64,000 nucleotides of DNA, from the NCBI GenBank assembly GCA_018350325.1, contig JAEVLN010000022.1, positions 1,257,105-1,321,104 of the forward strand. Reading direction: 5' to 3'. Of this stretch, positions 57,101 to 64,000 are shown in pieces (position 1 is the stretch's first letter; each line of letters starts with the position of its first letter). The notes beneath the pieces were generated by a model, which made no database searches, was not told where the DNA came from, and saw nothing but the letters and a program-made list of their open reading frames with translations. This DNA comes from Globodera rostochiensis. Taxonomy: Eukaryota > Nematoda > Chromadorea > Rhabditida > Heteroderidae. The position numbers and the translations under genes were made by a program.

Positions 57101-58324
57101 TCAAACACCGCGCCTTTAAGGTCACGCTGAGCGCTGTTCTGATGTCCATCGGAATGAGCGTCGATTTCACGGCACATACGGCCTATTCATTTCAAGTGAG
57201 CAGCCATAGTGGGCACAGTGTCCGTTTTGATCAGAGGAACGTTTTGGGATGTTCTGATCGGGGTTGATCGGGCACCAATGATCAGAAATGTTTTGGGATG
57301 TTCTGATCGGGGTTGATCGGGTACCAATGATCAGAAATGTTTTGGGATGTCCAAATCGGGGTTGATTCGGGCATCAAGAAAATGTCGGATCACATCTTTC
57401 GGATCAGATCAGGCAAAATTGTCGGCTCCAGGTTTCGGTTCTCGCGGGTTTCAGGAACCCGGACCCCGATCGGACACAATAATGCGATCGATCACACCGA
57501 ACCAACCTTCTCCAATAAAAGTCCCCCCTCTCCCCTCCGTCTTTCTTCAGCTGTCGCATAAGCGCGAGATTCGCGACGGACGCATTGTGCACGTGCCGTT
57601 GCGATTACCGCGCGACAAATTGCAGCACGTGCTGCGCTCCATCGCGTGGCCAATGAGTCAGGCGGGCCTCAGCACGGTGATTTGCGTGCTGCCGCTCGTC
57701 TTCCTCCAGGTGAACGAACGCGCGAACGCGCTCAAATTGATCAGTGATCGGAAAGCCCCCGCTCTTCAGAATTACATTCCACTCGTGTTCGTCAAAACCA
57801 TTTCATTGGTGGCCATCTGGGGCCTCTTCCACGGACTGGTGAGAGAGCTCGGGCTTCTTCTACGTGTCGGGAATGGGGGTTGATGCGAGAGAACGGACTT
57901 GAGGACCGATCGAGAATCGCGAATTCTCGATCAAGATTTATTGAGATTTCGATCGGGATCTCGGACGATCTCTAATTGATTCAGGTGCTGATGCCGGCCT
58001 TCCTCGCTTCACTGCCCACACGATGGTTGGAGCTGAATTGTTACCGGATGGCCGTCCAAAGGATTCAGGTGATTGCTGATCATCTAGCCTAACAATTAGC
58101 TTGCTTCATCTCTCCTAATTTGATCACAGCAAATGGGCGATCAACAACATTTGGATGATGCCAATGATTGGGACGGTGCGCTCAGTGGCGGCGGCGGCGG
58201 CGGATGCTCAAACACTTTGCTTCCATCGACGGATGTTCAGCAGCAGAAGATGCGGGTCCATGATGAAGCCGATCAGCAGCAGGACAAAAGGTCAGACGGA
58301 AGGACGGGCGCTAATGGACTTTGA
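51192..58324 (+). CDS. Patched-related (PTR) protein with sterol-sensing domain
   Basis: PTR proteins are multi-pass RND-superfamily membrane proteins implicated in nematode cuticle, moulting and lipid or sterol handling. About 29 short exons were read. A soluble N-terminus (poly-Ser, HHHHHH, Gln-rich) ends at 51558. TM1 follows (51698-51832: [31 protein letters not shown]). A 14-nt microexon (51941-51954) comes next, then [13 protein letters not shown]. The first lumenal domain holds [11 protein letters not shown] and [17 protein letters not shown]. The sterol-sensing domain has [49 protein letters not shown] and [14 protein letters not shown]. The second lumenal domain has [12 protein letters not shown] and [12 protein letters not shown]. 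The second TM bundle has [32 protein letters not shown] (the GxSVDF motif of the family), LPLVFLQ and [15 protein letters not shown]. The tail ends in TGANGL* after a Gln- and Gly-rich stretch. Several introns carry minisatellites. The gene appears intact. Confidence 0.9.
51941..51954 (+). other. 14-nt microexon of the PTR gene
   Basis: TGGGCATGTACAAG is flanked by CACCATTCAG and GTTGGTG. It is the only segment found that joins exon 2 (phase 1) to the phase-0 exon [11 protein letters not shown]. It yields SLSVGMYK-LELRD, which fits the PTR consensus after TM1. Confidence 0.65.
52024..52281. repeat. 47-bp intronic minisatellite, 5-6 copies
   Basis: The unit is CCTGTCGAAATGCCGGCGGC plus a TTTTTTGGGCCCGTACAATTAG-type tail, in the PTR intron after the microexon. 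Confidence 0.9.
55634..55870. repeat. Intronic minisatellite, about 22-26-bp unit
   Basis: Repeats of TTCTCGACCAATCCCCGGAA and GGGTTTTCGACAAACCCC, about ten copies, in a PTR intron. Confidence 0.9.
57241..57370. repeat. 49-bp intronic repeat, about 2.5 copies
   Basis: GTTTTGGGATGTTCTGATCG recurs at 57241, 57290 and 57339 in a PTR intron. Confidence 0.85.
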
Positions 58325-58401
58325 TTTGAAAAGGGTTCCTCGACCCTTCGGGGATAGCATAACGCCGGAGGGGGAGGCCACAATGTCGTGGTGGACGACG
58401 T

Positions 58402-58609
58402 CGAACCCCAAGCCAAGGTGGCTTAGGCCTAAGCCTAACGAACCCCAAGCCAAGGTGGCTTAGGCCTAAGCCTAACGAACCCCAAGCCAAGGTGGCTTAG
58501 GCCTAAGCCTAACGAACCCCAAGCCAAGGTGGCTTAGGCCTAAGCCTAACGAACCCCAAGCCAAGGTGGCTTAGGCCTAAGCCTAACGAACCCCAAGCCA
58601 AGGTGGCGC
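58402..58609. repeat. 37-bp tandem repeat carrying telomere hexamers, 5.6 copies
   Basis: The unit is CGAACCCCAAGCCAAGGTGG then CTTAGGCCTAAGCCTAA, period exactly 37 (landmark at 58421, 58458, 58495, 58532, 58569). Each unit contains TTAGGC abutting two copies of its complement GCCTAA. TTAGGC is the nematode telomere repeat. It starts 78 bp after the PTR stop codon. Confidence 0.95.
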
Positions 58610-58800
58610 TTAAACCACTTTAAATTCTCAATTTCAGCGCATCAAATAACATAATTTCAGACAATTTTGTATAAAAATATTTTATCACAAATTTTGACCC
58701 GTGATAACGCCGGAGGAGAGGCCCAAAAATAAATTTCGTGGTGGAGACGTGTACGGCTCCAACAAAGGGTCCAACAACAAACAGCACACTTTTGTTGCAG

Positions 58801-59007
58801 GACCGCTTTGGGGCCCCTCCGGTTGAGTTATTTGTTGATGAGCGCCGCCAGGCAAAAGCGTTCGACGTCTTTGGCGGAAAAGGGAAAAGATGCCGACGAC
58901 GAGAAACAAAGCGCAAATCAATCGACAGCGGCAGAATGCTGATCAACGCAACGTGTTCTCGAGAATGCTCAAAATTGGAAACCTCCGGGCGCCGCGGCAT
59001 TCAGTGA
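58801..59007 (+). CDS. Possible terminal exon, unknown protein
   Basis: A clean acceptor (CTTTTGTTGCAG) precedes an open frame, DRFGAPPVELFVDERRQAKA then a Lys/Arg-rich segment, ending at 59007. AATAAA follows at about 59,190. There is no known domain and no upstream partner. It could be an extension of the PTR transcript unit or a separate gene. Confidence 0.25.
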   Translation, partial: DRFGAPPVELFVDERRQAKAFDVFGGKGKRCRRRETKRKSIDSGRMLINATCSRECSKLETSGRRGIQ

Positions 59008-61322
59008 ACATTTCTGGCACGGGGCGCTTTTTGTGCGCAAAAAAATCCAATTCTCCGGCGGACTTGACCGCGGGAGGCACGCAAACCGGGAGGCCAGAAT
59101 GCCCCTTTTTTAACGGCAAATCCATTGCCTATTTTGAAAATTTGCCATTTCTTGGTCATTTTTTGAGGGAAAAATGATTTTCCAAACTCAATAAAACCCT
59201 TTTTTTGAAATTTATTAAGAAAAATTGCCATTTCTTAGAAGCCGTTTGCCATTTTTTTTTTGCAAAGGTGATCTGGCTTCCCTGCACGCAAACATTGTAC
59301 AAAATTAAGCGTTCTGTGTTGATTTTCCACGTTTACTCATTTAGTTTGTTTAGAGGCTTTCTAATTTTCGGTAACAAATTATGGTTCGAAAAGCGTCCAT
59401 TGAATGTTTTCTCAAAAACGGAAAAGCTGACTGACATGTGCACCACTAATGATGCTCGAAACCTTTGACGTCGAGACTCCCGAGCACCCCCCCCCCACTA
59501 CCACCACTAATCACCCATCAAACATTTTTGTGCGTCATTTACAAAACAAAATATCCCCAAATACATACCGCGTATACTCTTGTAATCCCCTATCCTCTGA
59601 ATAGGTTGAAAAATAATCCCCCATGGGGGATTACAGAGTGAGTATACACGGTATGTGTCCTCCACCTTTCACCAAAGCGTTTTTTAAATTTTATTTTTGT
59701 CTTTCATATTCTCTAGTTTTTGTATATTTTGCGGCGTTCACACAATTCGTATACCCACCCACCTATATGTATTATTATTATTAATTATTATTATTATTTG
59801 TATTATGTGAGAAGAGCCAATCTCTCAAAATAAAAAATAGTAAATACAAAAAGATCCCCCCTTTTTTGCTCTATTTTCCTCGCGCTTTGTCTGGCCAGCA
59901 ACGAATAAATAAAGTAAAGTACTCGTGCAAATAAATTTTTGGTTGGTTGGCAACGTTTTTTGTGTTGCCTCGTCAACGAATTTTGACTCTGTCCAAAGAG
60001 AATCAATCGCCCGCCCCCGCCCCCGGCGATTTGTCGATTTTTGGGCGATGAATGGAAAAGTGAAGCGGTGGCGGCGCTCCAATTCCTCCCCCCCTCCGAC
60101 AACAGAACAAATAACAAATCCCCGTGAACACAGAACAGCAACAACAGGAGAACAACCTTCACATTTATATCGCAATTAAAAGAAGAAAAAAAAAATGTCT
60201 GTCCTTTGAAGAATAATTTTTGGTTTGAGAGACGGGGGGGGGGGGAAGCGGGAAACAAATTTCCCACTTAAATCGGTGACGAAAAACAAAAAAAGAATTA
60301 TGAATAAAATTACACATGCACACGCAAATATATTTATGGATGGGTTAGAACTAACACAAGAGGGAGACAGAGAGGTTAGAACCCAGTGAAGACGAAATAT
60401 AAAATAACTTAAGGAGGGGGGGGGGGAAACAAAGATGGGGGGACGGGGCGACGGGTGCCCATGCCACCACCCAACGAGCCCACACAGAAATGCCAAAGCT
60501 GCATGGACATGGTGGTGGTGATGAACGTGTTGAGATGTTGTGGGGATGGAATTGAGTGGTGGCAGCCAACAAAACAAAAACAAACAAACAGAGACAGGAG
60601 GCGGTGGGTGACCAAGCTGAACAGGAGGAGCAAATATCTTGTCATGGTTGGAGGTGTACACAAGTCCAAAACAAACAAGTTGGGGGAGTGAGTGTGTGTG
60701 TGTGTCTCGAACTCTGCTGAACCGCAAGTCCTAAAGAGAAGGTGCAGAGAATATTTCTTTTTGGAGAGAGAAAAGAACCCATCTCGCGCAGAGAAGTCGC
60801 AAATGATCATTCAGAATAAAGCAAATCCCGGGGGGTGGGGGGAGGGGGGGTAAATGGCCTGGCCATAAAGCAAAAACAACACTGTGAAAGGAGTTTTTGA
60901 TCTCTGATGCCTAAAACAGAACGCATTTTGAAAACAACGAACGCATCACAAATCGATCGGTGACAGCTGGAGGAATAGGTGGTAAATGTTTTTGGGCATG
61001 GAATGCGAGACGGTGGCAGCAGCCGGTGGGAGGATGTCCATGAGAGCAGAGAGACCTTTTGCTGGGCGGTGGGTAAAGCGCAGAACAGCAGTAGCAGCAG
61101 CACAACCAACATCATCATCAAGCAGAGGAGGGCGGTGGTGGTGTATCTGCTGAAAAATAATGCGGTTTCAAATGCCCCTCTTCAACAAATCGCGGGGTTT
61201 ACAGTTCCTCGGCCAGTACTAGTAGAATGTCTGTCCGGATTCTGAAAACTCACCGGGCGCCGTTCGTTGTTGTTGTTGTTGTCCCATCCGTTTGGTTGCT
61301 TCTCTCTGTTTTTCTTGCGCGC
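59008..61322. other. Intergenic and 3' region of the p66-like gene
   Basis: No supportable gene. It holds a palindromic element (59563-59656), an ATT microsatellite (about 59,765-59,800), G and C tracts (about 59,487, 60,235, 60,417 and 60,835) and long but unsupported frames of low complexity on both strands. Part of it is probably 3' UTR of the minus-strand gene. Confidence 0.45.
59563..59656. mobile_element. Short palindromic element (94 bp)
   Basis: The ends ACATACCGCGTATACTC and GAGTATACACGGTATGT are inverted repeats with one mismatch. Inside these is a second inverted pair, TGTAATCCCC and GGGGATTACA. It could be a MITE or a strong hairpin. No clear target duplication was seen. Confidence 0.6.
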
Positions 61323-63957
61323 TCACTTTTTGCCGGCCCCCGTCCCGGCCTTCATCTGCTGTTGTGCCAAATACATTTGGTGAAATTGGCGCAGCAACTG
61401 CGGGTTGCTGGTGAGCTGACTCAGCAGTTGCGCATTGGCATTGTTTGCCCCGCCGCCTCCGCCGGCGCCCAGTTGGCTGAGCTGTGATTGCAGTGCCAGC
61501 ATCGGATTGCTGACGAATGCTGCCATTGCGGCCTGAACAATGTGATCGGTGGTCGGAATGGAGACACACGGTGAGCGGAAGTGACTGCTCCTCACTAATT
61601 ATTCCTTACCATTTGTTGAGCAATGCTGTTTGCACTGCTCGACGACGACGAGGCAGTGGACGACGGAAGGTTTGCGGCGCCGCCGCCGCTGTTCGTCGTC
61701 GAAACGGCGGCTGTCGATGACGAGGTGCTGGGTGAAGATTGGGGGATCATTAATAAGATTATCAAACTTTCAACGGAAGTAACACAAAAAATGTGTAAAT
61801 GTGTGTCGGTGGTCAACAAACGTCCTCCTCCCCTCCCCTCACCTCACCTTGACCTATTCTGCTGTTGATGGACTTGTTGTGCTGCTGCTTGAATCAGTGC
61901 GGCGGCCATTGCATTTCCAGCGCCGGCGCCGGATGCATTGGCGGCAGAGTTTTGGGCATTTTGTTGCTGTTGTTGAGTGCGTTGCTGCTGTTGGGTGGCA
62001 AGTGCCGAGTAGAGATGCTACAGTTTTAGGTGGGGACGAATTACTATATATGTACATGGAATTATGCAAAAAAAAAAAAAACCTGAAAAACCATCGGATT
62101 GTTTGCCATGGTTGCGGCAAGCATCGGATTCGACAGCATTTGACGAAACAACGGCGAGCTGGAGAAGGAGGCCATAGCAGCAAATTGCTGAAATCAACAA
62201 CAGCAATTTAATTATTCTAGAAAAGGGCCACCCCAAAAGCCCAAAAAAACCTGTTGAAGCTGAGGGTTTTGAGCCAATGCAGCAAGCGGATTTGCGACTG
62301 TTGCTGAACTGCTCGATGACGATGGCGTTGCGCCAGCCGAAATTCGCTTTGCTGATGACGATTTTGTCTGCTGACTTGACGAAGCATGATGACTCTAAAT
62401 TGTATTGCACATTAAAACAAATGACATTTGTTCATCAATCCAACATTTTAATTTAAATAATCATTTTGAGAATTTTAATTTTACGCAAATTTTTAAAATT
62501 GCTTCTTTCCTTTCTCAGCACTAACCTTCGCGCTGCTTGTCACACTAGTCACTGTGTTTGTAATTCCGCCACCACCAGCCGATTTGCTGAGATTGAGTGC
62601 GGTCGACGACGCGTTCTGTTGCTGTTGTTGTTGTTGGTGGTGGTGTTGCTGGTGCTGGTTGAACGGCTGCAGGGCGGCAGCCGCGGCGACGGTCGACGAC
62701 ACATTTTTCAGTGCCGCTGACGTCGACGACTGATTGGAAACGGTGGCTTAAAAAAATGTTGCGCAAAGTTTGAACATGAACCACCGCGTGCTCTTTCTCT
62801 CCCAAAGCGTTGTCGGAGCTCAACATCCTCACCCCCCCCCCCTGCAAGTGGAAAAGCTACCAACGACAGTGTCACACAAAAGACACTGCCACCAACGCCA
62901 AATTTTGAAAGAAAAAAAAACCTTGGACATTGTGTTGCTGCTGCGTCTGCTTCAACTGATTGTGAACACTGCCAGTGGACGTCGTCGTCGTCGTCGTCTG
63001 TTGCTGAGTTGGAGCCGCCATGGACGGCGGAGTTGGCAGCACCGGCTCAACATTGTACTTGCCCGCCAACACTTGCCGTTCAAATTCCTAAAATTGAAAG
63101 CGGAATAAGCCCCGTTGATGAACAATGTTCTCCTCCGCACCTTCTCCTTGTCCTGGACTTGTTGAAAGGCTCGCTTGAGCAGCGCCGTGTAATCTTGACG
63201 GACCTTTCGCTTCTGCGCCTGTCTGATGCATCGTTCGCAGTACAGGTGGTAATCCTGAACAACAACAACAACAAAAAATGGCATGTTAGTCCAGTGGGGG
63301 TTTTTTGTTGGTGTTGGCACGGCGGGGGTGGCTTAACATTGTTCACCTCTTGCTCCCCGCAGATGGCCTTCCATGACGGCGTAAAGTCGGTCTCGCACTC
63401 CTCACATTGGTACGGTGGAAAGTCCACTTTTCTAAATGGGAATAAACAAAAAATGATAATATCTAAGAAGAAACATCACGGTGTGTACAACCTGAACATG
63501 CTCTTGTCCTTCAACACTCGTTGCACCGTCAGGTCCAACCCCAACAAATAGGAGAAGTCTGGCTGGTTCCCGTTGGGAATAAACTGAAGGTCCGGTGGCG
63601 GCGCCTTCGCGGCTGGCAACTTCATTACCATTACGTCCAACTCCTTGCGCAACTGCTGTCGAGCAGTGACAATTTTCTGTTGGGTCAGCTCACGTGCCTG
63701 AATTGTAAATGAATGGCTGGGTGGGTGGGTTGGGTAACGGACGTTCAGAACCAATCATCAAAATTGATCGTTCTTCCCCCCCCCCCCTCCCCCTCTGCTC
63801 CGCCATGTCCTGCTCCAATTGAATGTATTCATCTACTGGCTGATGGGCTGACCTGTTTGTGTGCAGCGTCAATTTGCGCTTGCGCAATGGCCTGAGACGT
63901 TGCAGAGCTTTGCAGGTGCTGAGAAAATTTGGCGGCCGATGCGGCGTTCGAATTCTG
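61323..63957 (-). CDS. p66/GATAD2-like NuRD-type chromatin repressor, partial (runs off right edge)
   Basis: GATAD2/p66 proteins are subunits of the NuRD/MEC nucleosome-remodelling and deacetylase complex and act in the nucleus. About 11 exons are visible and the N-terminus is outside the window. In order: SQAIAQAQIDAAHKQ (63957-63853); RELTQQKIVTARQQLRKELD, with NGNQPDFSYLLGLDLTVQRV (to about 63,491); a GATA-type zinc finger split over two exons, PPYQCEECETDFTPSWKAIC and YHLYCERCIRQAQKRKVR; and the family's RLK-type helix, here YTALLKRAFQQVQDKEK. Long Gln/Ala/Ser-rich low-complexity exons follow (NSAANASGAGAGNAMAAALI, FSSSPLFRQMLSNPMLAATM, FHQMYLAQQQ), ending in GTGAGKK* at 61323. TDFTPxWK followed by CxxC is diagnostic of this family. 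Poly-Q coding runs (CAA/CAG) occur in several exons. Confidence 0.78.
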
Positions 63958-64000
63958 AAAATAAAAAAATGACTGTTTGTCCTCTGGCAAATGTTGTTGT

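Noticed and set aside
59803..60810. Overlapping minus-strand frames of 110-180 codons
   Set aside because: Low-complexity C-rich translation, no domain and no exon structure; probably 3' UTR or intergenic.
1..64000. tRNA or rRNA genes
   Set aside because: No cloverleaf with A/B boxes or conserved rRNA core was recognised by eye; a tRNAscan run would be needed to exclude tRNAs fully.

Overview
This is a nuclear window from a nematode. The genes are split into many short exons, with introns often only 50-70 nt. The gene content fits: a patched-related (PTR) sterol-sensing protein, a casein-kinase-1-like pseudokinase, a p66/GATAD2-type chromatin protein and small secreted proteins. A repeat just after the PTR gene contains the nematode telomere hexamer TTAGGC. 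A plant-parasitic (tylenchid) nematode is possible because of the secreted proteins and the kinase type, but the sequence alone does not prove it. Long poly-C and poly-G tracts and hAT-type MITEs are scattered through the window.

Layout. 0.5-2.8 kb (-): a ZIP zinc transporter with a MITE in one intron. 4.9-6.3 kb (+): a predicted single-pass surface protein of unknown function. 6.3-10.7 kb: low-complexity DNA with homopolymers and a MITE. 10.7-19.4 kb (+): a long LamG/EGF-like type I membrane receptor of neurexin or CSPG4 type, with minisatellites and two MITEs in its introns. 19.5-29.6 kb: about 38 copies of a 266-bp satellite, with a 7-monomer higher-order repeat at its right end. 29.8-31.5 kb: a MITE, a 93-residue secreted cysteine-containing protein (+) and a 54-residue two-exon protein (-). 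32.0-33.2 kb (-): a REEP/TB2-DP1-HVA22 protein with a repetitive N-terminus. 33.6-34.7 kb (+): a pseudokinase. 36.5-47.5 kb: about 41 almost identical copies of a 264-bp satellite. It is flanked by two orphan terminal exons pointing away from it and abuts a decayed mariner copy. 49.3-50.4 kb (-): a predicted secreted protein built on a 24-bp repeat. 51.2-58.3 kb (+): the PTR gene, about 29 exons including a 14-nt microexon. 58.4-58.6 kb: the telomere-hexamer-containing repeat. 61.3-64.0 kb (-): the p66/GATAD2-like gene, running off the right edge.

The genes do not form one pathway. They are independent genes for zinc uptake, ER shaping, sterol or lipid trafficking, cell adhesion and chromatin repression, with two large satellite blocks between them. 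The most unusual parts are the two satellites and their boundaries, the non-autonomous hAT elements dated by intact 8-bp target duplications, and the secreted proteins. Exon boundaries were read by eye from reading frame and GT/AG (occasionally GC/AG) sites. They are models, not transcript-verified.
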